A stretch of DNA of 64,000 bases from Lysobacter silvisoli (lineage in GTDB: Bacteria > Pseudomonadota > Gammaproteobacteria > Xanthomonadales > Xanthomonadaceae). Under the pieces are notes generated by a model. It was not told the DNA's origin. It did no database searches and saw only the letters and a list, made by a program, of their open reading frames with translations. This document shows, piece by piece, positions 45,899 to 54,103 of the stretch (within the stretch, counting starts at the first letter, position 1; every line of letters starts with the position of its first letter). The position numbers were made by a program, and so were the translations under genes. The stretch is from the NCBI RefSeq assembly GCF_003382365.1, contig NZ_QTSU01000002.1, positions 372,001-436,000 of the forward strand, given 5' to 3'.

Positions 45899-46753
45899 TT
45901 AGGGCCTGTCGCCCGGCTTGTCGCCGCGGAACGCGCTGAACAACCAGCCCACTCCCGCCAGCACCAAAATGGGAGCGAACAACCAACCGCCCGGATTGCT
46001 TCGATACTCGGGCTGCCTTTCGATGAAGGTGTTGTAGACCAGCCAGACCAGGATGGCGATGCCGGCAACGACGCAACACAGACCCAGCAGGGCTTGCGGC
46101 ACACCCATAACGATGCCCAGCATCCACCGCAGCCGGCCACCGGAGCCATCGTTGCGCAGCGCCTGCCCCAGGTCCAGCCAGTACAAGACCGCCAGCGGCA
46201 ATGCGATCAGGAACGGCACGAAGAAATACCCGCTCAATCGGACCAACAGCAGCGACACCGGCAATGCTGCCAGGGCCAAGATCAGCTTGATCAGTATCCG
46301 CTTCGACGATCTTGAAGCCAGCGCGTCGCGCTGCCGCTCCTGCTCCGTCGCCGCCAGCGAGCAGTCCTCGCTGAAATCCGGCCCATCCCCAGCGACCGCT
46401 TGGGCTTGCTCGAACGACAGATCCAGTTCGGGCAGACCAGGAATGGCCTCCACCGCCCTTTGCAGCACCGGCGACATGGCCGACTCGGGCTTCTCGACCC
46501 GCACGTAGCAGGCCTCGCTCTGGGACCAGTCGTAGGCATACAAGCCTGCGCGGGCATAGCTCTGCCACACCGCTGCGGAGCCCCAGTCCCTGATCTCGAT
46601 GAGCTCGCCCACCACTTCGTGCGCGACGGCCGATTGCCTCGCTGAAGCGGGAATCGGCCCGTCGCCGGCGGTGGAGAACAAGCCCAGCCGGCCTTCGCGG
46701 TCGCGCGCGAACCAGTCGAACTCGTTGGCATCCGTTTCACGGTGTTCTTCCAT
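45899..46753 (-). CDS. Hypothetical membrane protein with DWFARDREG motif
   Basis: No family I can name with certainty. 284 residues: a soluble N-terminal half opening with FDWFARDREGRLGLFSTAGDGPIP, then four hydrophobic segments (about 170-280). The opening pattern (DxFAxDxxGxxAxFxTxG) recurs in small hypothetical proteins near polymorphic-toxin immunity genes, which I note without asserting that role. The ATG at 46753 is preceded by CAGGAG, 12 nt upstream; another ATG five bases upstream is out of frame. A lipoprotein gene lies 53 bp upstream in the same direction. Confidence 0.65.
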   Translation of the reverse strand: MEEHRETDANEFDWFARDREGRLGLFSTAGDGPIPASARQSAVAHEVVGELIEIRDWGSAAVWQSYARAGLYAYDWSQSEACYVRVEKPESAMSPVLQRAVEAIPGLPELDLSFEQAQAVAGDGPDFSEDCSLAATEQERQRDALASRSSKRILIKLILALAALPVSLLLVRLSGYFFVPFLIALPLAVLYWLDLGQALRNDGSGGRLRWMLGIVMGVPQALLGLCCVVAGIAILVWLVYNTFIERQPEYRSNPGGWLFAPILVLAGVGWLFSAFRGDKPGDRP

Positions 46754-46806
46754 GGCATGCAACTCCTGAGGATCTCTCGCCGCCTTGCGCAAGCAACATT
46801 TCACCG

Positions 46807-47223
46807 CTAGTCGCGCTCTTTCATGTCATCCGTTCTAATTCGCTCGCGAATCACCGGCTGAGAGCCATCGCAATGCAATTCATAGGCGCGCCCCGTCTCG
46901 AATCGTGCTTTCACCATCGGCAGCCAATGCGAGACGTTGACACCATCGTACTGAGGACAACGAAATTGAATCCAATGCTCGCCGGGGTGCAACCTGACGC
47001 CGCCTTCTTCGGTGAACAAGTAGCCCGGCAGCCCGACCAAGTTCGACTGAAAGGCCGAGATCGGCCGGCCATCGGGATCGTAGAAGAAGAGCTCAGCGGA
47101 TTGCGCTCGCCACTGCAAGGCAAAGTCGTTGGGAGGGGCTTCCCCTCGGAAAGCAGCACAGCCCGTCGCCGCGAACAAGGCGCATGCAATCCAAAGCAGA
47201 TGTTTTCCGACGTATGCACGCAC
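46807..47223 (-). CDS. Small lipoprotein of unknown function
   Basis: A 138-residue lipoprotein (lipobox ATGC at about 22). The mature region carries LFFYDPDGRPI and HPGEHWIQFRCPQ; a cysteine near the C-terminus (ELHCDG) might pair with the one in RCPQ. It starts at GTG 47223. It appears to lead a two-gene unit with the membrane protein downstream. No known function. Confidence 0.7.
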   Translation of the reverse strand: MRAYVGKHLLWIACALFAATGCAAFRGEAPPNDFALQWRAQSAELFFYDPDGRPISAFQSNLVGLPGYLFTEEGGVRLHPGEHWIQFRCPQYDGVNVSHWLPMVKARFETGRAYELHCDGSQPVIRERIRTDDMKERD

Positions 47224-47257
47224 CGCTTACCCCCGATGCCCGTCTATGGGCAGGACC

Positions 47258-47905
47258 CTACAGCGCCAAATACCGCTCGGCGAAGAAGCTGGCCATGAAG
47301 CCCAGCATCTGCTCCTCGCTCAGGCTCTGACTGTCGCGCTTCAACTCCGCGTAGGCCTTCTTGAACTCGTCGGTCTGCTTGAACGCCTCGAACTTACGCG
47401 CACGATATTGCTTGAACTCCTCGCCGCTCATCGACAGCTGCTCGATCACGCGGCCGGACGAGACCCGCAGCACCTGATAGTGGTCGTAGGTGGAGCCATA
47501 GCCCATGTGCACGTAGTGAATCATCTTCCCATCGGGCACGATCAACGCACCGGTGTACCAGTCGGCGACGATCTGGGTCTTGCCCGGGAACAGGTCGGCC
47601 AGGATGCTCTTGCGGGCCATCTCCTCGTCCTTGGCCTCGACCATGATGGTCACGTCCTTCAGCAGCAGCTGTCCATCGGCGACCGCCCAGCGGGCAACGT
47701 AGCCGCGCCAGTTGGCCGACGAAATCAGTCCCTCCTTCGGAGGCGTCCAGCCTTTGGCCTGCAGATGCGCATCCAGGGGATTGGTGTTGAGCGCATGCTC
47801 CTTGCCGTCGATGAGCAACACGTCCGGAATCTGGGCGGTGGCCAGGGCCAAGGACGGCACGACGAGTGCGCAGAGCAGAGCCAGGGTATGGATCAGACGG
47901 TACAT
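47258..47905 (-). CDS. Secreted protein of unknown function
   Basis: A 215-residue exported protein: signal peptide MYRLIHTLALLCALVVPSLALA, then IPDVLLIDGKEHALNTNPLDAHL and KDVTIMVEAKDEEMARKSILADLFPG; the C-terminal half is rich in Lys and Glu helices (EEFKQYRARKFEAFKQ) and may form a coiled coil. It is next to two small zinc-binding proteins. Family unrecognised. Confidence 0.7.
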   Translation of the reverse strand: MYRLIHTLALLCALVVPSLALATAQIPDVLLIDGKEHALNTNPLDAHLQAKGWTPPKEGLISSANWRGYVARWAVADGQLLLKDVTIMVEAKDEEMARKSILADLFPGKTQIVADWYTGALIVPDGKMIHYVHMGYGSTYDHYQVLRVSSGRVIEQLSMSGEEFKQYRARKFEAFKQTDEFKKAYAELKRDSQSLSEEQMLGFMASFFAERYLAL

Positions 47906-47967
47906 GGGACCCCCAAAAGAAGTGACGACAGGCGCAAGTCCAAAACGGCTCACCCAACGGTCCGGGG

Positions 47968-48231
47968 TTAGCTTCCCGCCTGCACGATCCGCGTTTGTTC
48001 CGGCGCCTCGCTCTCCTGGGGATCGGGATAGTGATACCAGCTCGAATGCGGGGAAAACTCCCCGCAGCGCAAACAGGCGGTGTTGCGCCACTGATGGCCG
48101 CAGCCGGGGCAGACCCCGCGCGTCCAGAAGGTGTTCCATTGCGTGCCGCAGCCGTTGCGGGTGCACTCCCAACGATCGGCACCGCCGGGCCACCAGGCGC
48201 AGCAGGGGCAGTAGATTTCCGGTTCCGACAT
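47968..48231 (-). CDS. Zinc-ribbon protein
   Basis: An 87-residue protein with six to eight Cys in CxxC pairs: CPCC, CTRNGC, CPGCG and CLRCG, an arrangement typical of double zinc ribbons. Multiple Trp residues (CAWWPGG, WNTFWTRG, HQWRN) are unusual. No enzyme domain. Possibly a structural or regulatory factor; partner unknown. It follows the DUF2007-like gene by 12 bp. Confidence 0.75.
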   Translation of the reverse strand: MSEPEIYCPCCAWWPGGADRWECTRNGCGTQWNTFWTRGVCPGCGHQWRNTACLRCGEFSPHSSWYHYPDPQESEAPEQTRIVQAGS

Positions 48232-48243
48232 CGCCGCCCGCCC

Positions 48244-48411
48244 TCAGTCGCCGTACCACCAGCGGTGACCGCAGGCGCCGCAGCTCAGGCGCGAGGCGCC
48301 GGTCGGGAACGTGGCGCGGGCCACGCTGGCAGGAATGCCCTCGGCTTCCAGGCGGGCGCGCAGGATGTGCGCTTCCCAGGGGTCGAAGTAACGGCCTACG
48401 GTCAAGAGCAT
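48244..48411 (-). CDS. Small DUF2007-like protein with zinc-binding tail
   Basis: A 55-residue protein. MLLTVGRYFDPWEAHILRARLEAEGIPASVA matches the start of the DUF2007 signal-transduction (PII-like) family, but the usual C-terminal half is replaced by CGACGHRWWYGD, a two-cysteine motif. With the adjacent zinc-ribbon protein it forms a Cys-rich pair. The ATG at 48411 is chosen over an upstream GTG/ATG because the family starts there. Confidence 0.65.
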   Translation of the reverse strand: MLLTVGRYFDPWEAHILRARLEAEGIPASVARATFPTGASRLSCGACGHRWWYGD

Positions 48412-48486
48412 GGCTGACGGCCAAACAGGGCTAAACAACGGATGCGCAGAGCCTACCCGAATCCGGGCCGCCGGCCCGACTGGCGA

Positions 48487-49125
48487 TCACCGGTTCGGCG
48501 CAGCGCAGGCGCGATGGCCCGGAATGTTGCGCCCCAGGTGGATATCGCGGGTCACGTACCACACGCCGTCTTTCCTGGCCGGCGTGGACACGCCGTCGCC
48601 GCCGCGCTCGCGCACCAGGCTGTCGCGCTGCTTGCGCGTGAGCTTGGGATCGTCGGCGAACATGATGTCGTCGAGGTAGTAGGTCGAGCAACCCGGCTCG
48701 ATCACGTGCATATGGATGTGCTCGGGCACGTCCTCGCCCGGATAGCTGCCGGGGCGGATGGTGTCGAAGGCGTAGCGACCGGCGGCGTCGCTGCGCACCC
48801 AGGCGCGCAGCGTGCCCTGCCGGCGCGTCTCCGGGTCGCGCACCGACGGCGATTGCGGATACACGCCCTGGCTGTTGGTCTGGTAGGCATAGACCACCAC
48901 GCCGGCACGCGGCCGTCCTGCGGCATCCAGGACCCGCCCGACCACCACCATGGGCGCGCCGGGTTCGGACTTGGGCGCGATGCGCGCCCGCGAGCTGAGC
49001 TGCGCCGGCAGACCGTCAAAGACGGCCTCGCAGCCTTCGCAAGGCAAACCGATGACCGGCTCCCTGGCCTGCCCTGACGCTGCGGCACACGCCAACAGCA
49101 AGCCGAGCAACAGCACGATGCGCAT
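48487..49125 (-). CDS. Secreted intradiol ring-cleavage dioxygenase-like protein
   Basis: A 212-residue exported protein with the protocatechuate 3,4-dioxygenase beta-sandwich fold. Signal peptide to about 20 (MRIVLLLGLLLACAAASGQA). Candidate Fe(III) ligands are Tyr in VYAYQTN, Tyr in GSYPGEDVPEHIHMHV, and the two His of HIHMH. Known relatives that carry a signal peptide are uncharacterised. It is not near aromatic-degradation genes. The ATG at 49125 gives a clean signal peptide. Confidence 0.82.
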   Translation of the reverse strand: MRIVLLLGLLLACAAASGQAREPVIGLPCEGCEAVFDGLPAQLSSRARIAPKSEPGAPMVVVGRVLDAAGRPRAGVVVYAYQTNSQGVYPQSPSVRDPETRRQGTLRAWVRSDAAGRYAFDTIRPGSYPGEDVPEHIHMHVIEPGCSTYYLDDIMFADDPKLTRKQRDSLVRERGGDGVSTPARKDGVWYVTRDIHLGRNIPGHRACAAPNR

Positions 49126-49287
49126 GAGCCCTCCCGTAGGCAATGCGGACTAGACCTCGCTCAGTACGTGAAACTCCACCGATACCGCCGTGACCGAAAT
49201 CAAACCGCGCGCCAGGTATAGATGACTGACCCCGGCGCGCTCATCGGTTATCCACTGCACTACGGTTGCGCGGCCTTCATATCGTCC

Positions 49288-50766
49288 TCACTTCACCCCA
49301 TGCATCAACTTATTGATGAACGGCGCGAACAGCAGGAACGCCGCGCCCATGCCGAAGCCGGCATATGCGATGTGCGTATAGGTAACCGAGTACTGCGCCA
49401 ACCCGCCCAGGTCGCCGCCGGACGCCACCGCCGCGACCAGACCGGCCACGTAGTTGCCGATGGCCGAGCACAGGAACCAGGCGCCCATGGCCATGCCGGT
49501 GTCCTTGGGTGCGGCCAGCTTGGACACCATCGACAGGCCGATCGGCGACAGGCACAACTCGCCCATGGTGTTGAACAGATAGGCCAGGATCAGCAGCTCC
49601 CAGGGAATGCGGCCGTTGCCGTCGGCCATGGTCGCGATGCCGGCCACCAGCACGGTGAAGCCGATCGCCACCAGCACCAGCGCCAGCGCGAACTTGCGCG
49701 GCACAGAGGGATTCCAGTTGCGCGCGTCCAGGCGCGGCCAGGCCCAGGCGAACAGCGGCGCCAGCAGGATGATGAACACCGAGTTCGCCGACTGGAACAG
49801 GGTGAAGTCGAACGGCGCGTCGACGTGGTCCTTGGCGAAGAAGTTCAGCGAGGTGCCGGCCTGCTCGAACATGCCCCAGAACAGGATCTTGGCCAGGAAC
49901 AGCAGCAGCATGGCGATGTAGCGGTGCATCTGGATCTTGTCGCCGCTGCGCAGGCTGCCGCCGACGAAGTAGATGGTCAGGCCGATCATCATCGCCAGCA
50001 GGATGTAGCCCACGATCTGGGTGCGGCTGAGCATCAGGTACACCACCGGCACCGACAGCGCGCAGCCCAGCAGCACCTTGAACAGGCGCGAGGCGTTGCG
50101 CTCGGGCGCCGGCGATTCGCCGATGCGGCCGAGCTGGCCGCGCATCCAGTGGAACATCATCAGGCCGAAGATCATGCCCACGCCGGCCGCGCAGAAGCCC
50201 CAGCGGTAGCCGTAGTACTTGCCGATGATGGTGCCGCACACCAGCGGCGCGAGCGCGCCGCCGACGTTGATGCCCATGTAGAAGATGGTGAAGCCCGAAT
50301 CGCGGCGCGGGTCGTTGGGCGGATACAGCCGCCCGACCATGGCCGAGATGTTGGGCTTGAACAGGCCGTTGCCGACCACGATCACCGCCAGGCCCACCAG
50401 GAACCAGTTCAACTGCGGGATCATCAGCAGGAACAGGCCCACGGCCATGATCACGCCGCCGAGCATGATCGAGGGGCGGTAACCCAGGTAGCGGTCGGCG
50501 ACGAAGCCGCCGAACAGGCCGGTGGCGTAGATCAGCGCGGTGTAGGCGCCGTAGGTCAGGCTGGCCTGCGCGCGCGCCTCGCCTTCCGGCAGCAGGCTGA
50601 AGAAAGTGCTGGCCACGTACACGGCCAGCAGCGCGCGCATGCCGTAGTAGGCGAAGCGTTCCCACAGTTCGGCGCCGAACAGCATCCACAGCGCGCGCGG
50701 GTGGCCGACGAGTTCGCCGGGCGGCGGCGGAATGAATTCGGGTTCGACGTGTTTGCTGGTGCTCAT
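49288..50766 (-). CDS. POT-family proton-dependent oligopeptide transporter 1
   Basis: A 492-residue MFS peptide transporter with the ELWERFAYYGMRALLAVY (ExxERFxYY) motif in TM1, the family signature FGGFVADRYLGYR and the FTIFYMGINVGGALAPL stretch in TM5. It imports di- and tripeptides with protons. Adjacent paralogue POT2 is about 100 bp upstream, suggesting tandem duplication and division of substrates. Confidence 0.94.
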   Translation of the reverse strand: MSTSKHVEPEFIPPPPGELVGHPRALWMLFGAELWERFAYYGMRALLAVYVASTFFSLLPEGEARAQASLTYGAYTALIYATGLFGGFVADRYLGYRPSIMLGGVIMAVGLFLLMIPQLNWFLVGLAVIVVGNGLFKPNISAMVGRLYPPNDPRRDSGFTIFYMGINVGGALAPLVCGTIIGKYYGYRWGFCAAGVGMIFGLMMFHWMRGQLGRIGESPAPERNASRLFKVLLGCALSVPVVYLMLSRTQIVGYILLAMMIGLTIYFVGGSLRSGDKIQMHRYIAMLLLFLAKILFWGMFEQAGTSLNFFAKDHVDAPFDFTLFQSANSVFIILLAPLFAWAWPRLDARNWNPSVPRKFALALVLVAIGFTVLVAGIATMADGNGRIPWELLILAYLFNTMGELCLSPIGLSMVSKLAAPKDTGMAMGAWFLCSAIGNYVAGLVAAVASGGDLGGLAQYSVTYTHIAYAGFGMGAAFLLFAPFINKLMHGVK

Positions 50767-50866
50767 GCGGGTACGCTCTATGAATTCGGGACGTCAGATG
50801 CGGCGACGCCACGGCCGGGGTGACCGACCGTGGCGCGCGCTTTGAAAACCGATGGCGGCGGCGCCT

Positions 50867-52402
50867 TTATTTGACGCCGTGCATCAGCCGGTTGATCAGC
50901 GGTGCGATCAGGAACAGCAGCACCCCCGCGCCGGCCAGGATGTAGAAGCCGGTGGTGTAGGCAGCCAGGGCCGAGGCCGTGGTCATGCCGGTCTCGCCGC
51001 TGGCCTGGCCGGCGAAGATGCCGGCGAGGTTGTTGCCGATCGCGATCGACAGGAACCACGCACCCATGGCGAAACCGGTCAGGCGCACCGGCGCCAGCTT
51101 GGTCACCATCGACAGGCCGATCGGCGACAGGCACAGCTCGCCCACCGACTGGATCCAGTACACCGCGAACAGCGTCCAGAACGGAATCTTGCCGGTGTCC
51201 GGCGCGATCAGGTTGATCAGCGCGAACATCAGCAGCAGGAACGCAAGGCCGTTGAAGATCAGGCCCAGGCCGAACTTGCGCGGGATCGAAGGATTGGCCC
51301 GACCCATGCGGATCCAGATCCAGGCGATGATCGGGGCCAGGGTGATGATGGCCACCGAGTTCACGCTCTGGAACCACGACACCGGGAACGAGGGCTCGCC
51401 GGCCAGGGCCATGAACAAGCCTTCGAAGCCGATGTTGCGATCGACGATGTTGTCGGCGAGGAAGTTGAAGGAACTGCCGGCCTGCTCGAAGAAGCACCAG
51501 AAGAACACGTTGAAGGTCAGGATGATCAGCATCGCGATCACCTTGTCGCGCGAGACCTTGCCCTCGCGGACGCCCTCGACCACCAGCATGATCGCCGGCA
51601 CGATCAACAGCGCGATCAGGATGTACTGCAGCACCATCGCATTGATGGTCAGCAGGAAGTAGAACACCGGGATCGCGATCAACGCCGCGCCCGCCAGCAC
51701 CAGCACGCTGCGGGTCAGGCCGGTCTTGTCCGGCGGCGGCAGGCCGATGCCCTTGAGCTGGGAACGGCCGAACCAGAACCAGATCAGGCTCAGCACCATG
51801 CCGATGCCCGAGGCGATGAACACCACCTTGTAGGCCGGGGTGCCGTTGACGCCGAACACCTTCTGCGCCAGGTACTGGGTCAGCAGCGGGGCCAGGAACG
51901 CGCCCAGGTTGATGCCCATGTAGAAGATGGTGAAGCCCGAGTCGCGGCGCTCGTCGCCCTGCAGGTAGAGCTTGCCGACCATGGTCGAGATGATCGGCTT
52001 GAACAGGCCGTTGCCGACGATGATCGTGGCCAGGCCCAGCTTGAACATCTGCTCGGTCGGCGAGGCCAGCAGGAACAGGCCGGTGGCCATGATCAAGGCA
52101 CCGAGCAAAATCGAACGCTGATAACCGATCAGCTTGTCGGCGATGTAGCCGCCGAAGATGGCCGAGGCGTAGACCAGGGCCAGGTAGGCGCCGTAGAGCT
52201 CGCTGGCGGGCTTCTGGAAGCCGGCGTCGCCGCCGTGGAACTGCGCCACGATGTAGAGCACCATCGCCCAGCGGATGCCGTAGAACGCGAAGCGCTCCCA
52301 GAATTCCGACATGAACAGCATCCACAGAGGCTTGGGATGCCCCAGGACCTGCTTGAATTCCGGAATGGGTGCGTGACCCTCGGTGCTTGCGGCTCCGCTC
52401 AT
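50867..52402 (-). CDS. POT-family proton-dependent oligopeptide transporter 2
   Basis: A 511-residue paralogue of the neighbour, with EFWERFAFYGIRWAMVLY, FGGYIADKLIGYQ and FYMGINLGAFLAPL. The central loops differ more than the helices. It is the upstream member of the tandem pair. A 221-bp gap to the NUDIX gene upstream presumably holds the promoter. Confidence 0.94.
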   Translation of the reverse strand: MSGAASTEGHAPIPEFKQVLGHPKPLWMLFMSEFWERFAFYGIRWAMVLYIVAQFHGGDAGFQKPASELYGAYLALVYASAIFGGYIADKLIGYQRSILLGALIMATGLFLLASPTEQMFKLGLATIIVGNGLFKPIISTMVGKLYLQGDERRDSGFTIFYMGINLGAFLAPLLTQYLAQKVFGVNGTPAYKVVFIASGIGMVLSLIWFWFGRSQLKGIGLPPPDKTGLTRSVLVLAGAALIAIPVFYFLLTINAMVLQYILIALLIVPAIMLVVEGVREGKVSRDKVIAMLIILTFNVFFWCFFEQAGSSFNFLADNIVDRNIGFEGLFMALAGEPSFPVSWFQSVNSVAIITLAPIIAWIWIRMGRANPSIPRKFGLGLIFNGLAFLLLMFALINLIAPDTGKIPFWTLFAVYWIQSVGELCLSPIGLSMVTKLAPVRLTGFAMGAWFLSIAIGNNLAGIFAGQASGETGMTTASALAAYTTGFYILAGAGVLLFLIAPLINRLMHGVK

Positions 52403-52623
52403 GCGGTGTCCCCCGTGTGTCGAAACTGAATGGAATTGCCCACGCCGACGGCACGGGATCGGGGAGATTTACCGACTGCTGCCGGTGGCGTCAAACCTTT
52501 GTGAAGACGGCGGGGTATTGCTGCAATGCAGCAGCACGCTTCTTGTGCCGTCCGTTTTGGCCTGAACGGGGCGCGGATTTGCCGAATCCCGCCGCTGGCC
52601 ATGCCCGAGCTAGCCGGCTGCGC

Positions 52624-53040
52624 TCAACCGGCGCCGATCGCCAGCGCTCGCGCCAGCGCCGCGGCGAAACCCGGATGCGCCGGCCCCAGGTGGGCCACGG
52701 CTTCGTCCAGCGCGCACCAGCGCAGTTCGTCGTGCTCGTCCGGCCGGGCGTTGCGCGGCTCGCCGCGCCAGGCGGTGACCGCGTACAGCTGCAGCCGCCA
52801 GGGTTCCGGCTCAGTGCCTTCCGGGCAGTCCAGCGCCTGCCAGCGCGTCGGCACCACGTCCAGTTCTTCGCCCAGCTCGCGCGCCAGCGCCTGTTCGCAG
52901 CTTTCGCCGGCTTCGACATGGCCGCCGATCACGTCCCAGGACCCGGCCAGGAATTCGCGTTGCGGACAACGCCGCCCCAATAGGACGCGGCCCTCGCGCA
53001 CGAGCAGCGCGCCCACGCACTCGTGCAGGCGCGCGCTCAC
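52624..53040 (-). CDS. NUDIX hydrolase
   Basis: A 138-residue nucleotide-pyrophosphatase-type hydrolase. The NUDIX box is visible at about 40-62: [23 protein letters not shown], matching GX5EX7REUXEEXGU except for Asp in place of the last Gly. Substrate unknown (ADP-ribose, (d)NTP, etc.). It starts at GTG 53040, overlapping the kynA stop (GTGA), so it is translationally coupled to tryptophan dioxygenase. Confidence 0.88.
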   Translation of the reverse strand: MSARLHECVGALLVREGRVLLGRRCPQREFLAGSWDVIGGHVEAGESCEQALARELGEELDVVPTRWQALDCPEGTEPEPWRLQLYAVTAWRGEPRNARPDEHDELRWCALDEAVAHLGPAHPGFAAALARALAIGAG

Positions 53041-53912
53041 GCCGGCGGCGCGGTGCCGCCCGGGCCGATGCTGGTGCGCACTTCGAACAGCTCGGGGAAG
53101 AAGGTCAGCTCCAGCGCCTGTTTCAAAAAGCCCACGCCGCTGGAACCGCCGGTGCCGCGCTTGAAGCCGATGATGCGCAGCACCGTGCGCATGTGGCGGA
53201 AGCGCCACAGCTGGAACTGCGTTTCCACGTCCACCAGGTCCTCGCATAGCGCGTACTCGCGCCAATAGCGGTCGGTGTTTTCGTAGATGCGCTCGAACAC
53301 CGGCTGCAGCGCGGCATCGGCCACGTGCGGCTCGCGCCAGTCGCGCTGCAAGTGCACGGCCGGGATGTCGTGGCCGAAGCGCGACAGGTACATCAGGAAT
53401 TCGTCGTACAGGCTGGGCGCGGCGAGCACGCGCTCCAGCTCGGTCTGCGCGGCCGGATCGTGCGCAAACACGCGCAGCATGCCGGCGTTCTTGTTGCCCA
53501 GCATGAATTCGATGGTGCGGTACTGCAGCGACTGGAAGCCCGACGACGGGCCCAGGGTGTCGCGGAATCCCATGTATTCCGACGGCGTCAGCGTCTCCAG
53601 CACCGACCATTGCTCGGTGAGCTGGCGGAACACCTGCTTGCAGCGCGCCAGCACCTTCTGGCACTGCCAGACCTGGTCGCGGCGCAGGTGCTCCAGCGCG
53701 GCGCTGAGCTCGTGGATGACCAGCTTCATCCACAGCTCCGAGACCTGGTGCTGAACGATGAACAGCATTTCGTCGTGGTGCGGCGGATCGGAGCGGCCGT
53801 GCTGCGCCGACAACAGCCGGTCCAGTTGCAGGTAGCCGGCATAGGTGATCCGGCCCTGCAGATCGGTGTGGATACCGGTCTCCAGTTCGCGCTGGTTCTT
53901 CTCGACGGTCAT
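53037..53912 (-). CDS. kynA: Tryptophan 2,3-dioxygenase
   Basis: Heme enzyme opening the indole ring of L-tryptophan to N-formylkynurenine, the first step of the kynurenine pathway. It has 291 residues; the heme-ligand His is in [15 protein letters not shown] and the distal active-site His in [17 protein letters not shown]. The other kynurenine genes are outside the window. Divergent from the secreted nuclease gene, with a near-perfect inverted repeat between. Confidence 0.96.
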   Translation of the reverse strand: MTVEKNQRELETGIHTDLQGRITYAGYLQLDRLLSAQHGRSDPPHHDEMLFIVQHQVSELWMKLVIHELSAALEHLRRDQVWQCQKVLARCKQVFRQLTEQWSVLETLTPSEYMGFRDTLGPSSGFQSLQYRTIEFMLGNKNAGMLRVFAHDPAAQTELERVLAAPSLYDEFLMYLSRFGHDIPAVHLQRDWREPHVADAALQPVFERIYENTDRYWREYALCEDLVDVETQFQLWRFRHMRTVLRIIGFKRGTGGSSGVGFLKQALELTFFPELFEVRTSIGPGGTAPPA

Positions 53913-53975
53913 TAGGGTTCTCTAGCGGGGGCGCCAAGGGTACCGCAGCGCCCGCGGTCCGGACGGTGGACCCCT

Positions 53976-53998
53976 ATGACCGTATGGTATGCGGTCAT
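53976..53998. promoter_or_regulatory. Inverted repeat upstream of kynA and the nuclease
   Basis: ATGACCGTAT and ATGCGGTCAT form 10-bp arms with one mismatch around a 3-bp spacer, at about 64 bp from the kynA start. Size and position suit a dimeric regulator such as an Lrp/AsnC or MarR protein; none is encoded next to it. Confidence 0.5.
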
Positions 53999-54103
53999 GC
54001 CTTTGAAATGCCGTTTTGTGACGATTGAGGCACAATCCTGCCTGCCCGCGTCAGGATGAATTCCTGGGGGACCTTCGGCGGGCGGCATCCAACGGGGAAC
54101 AAC

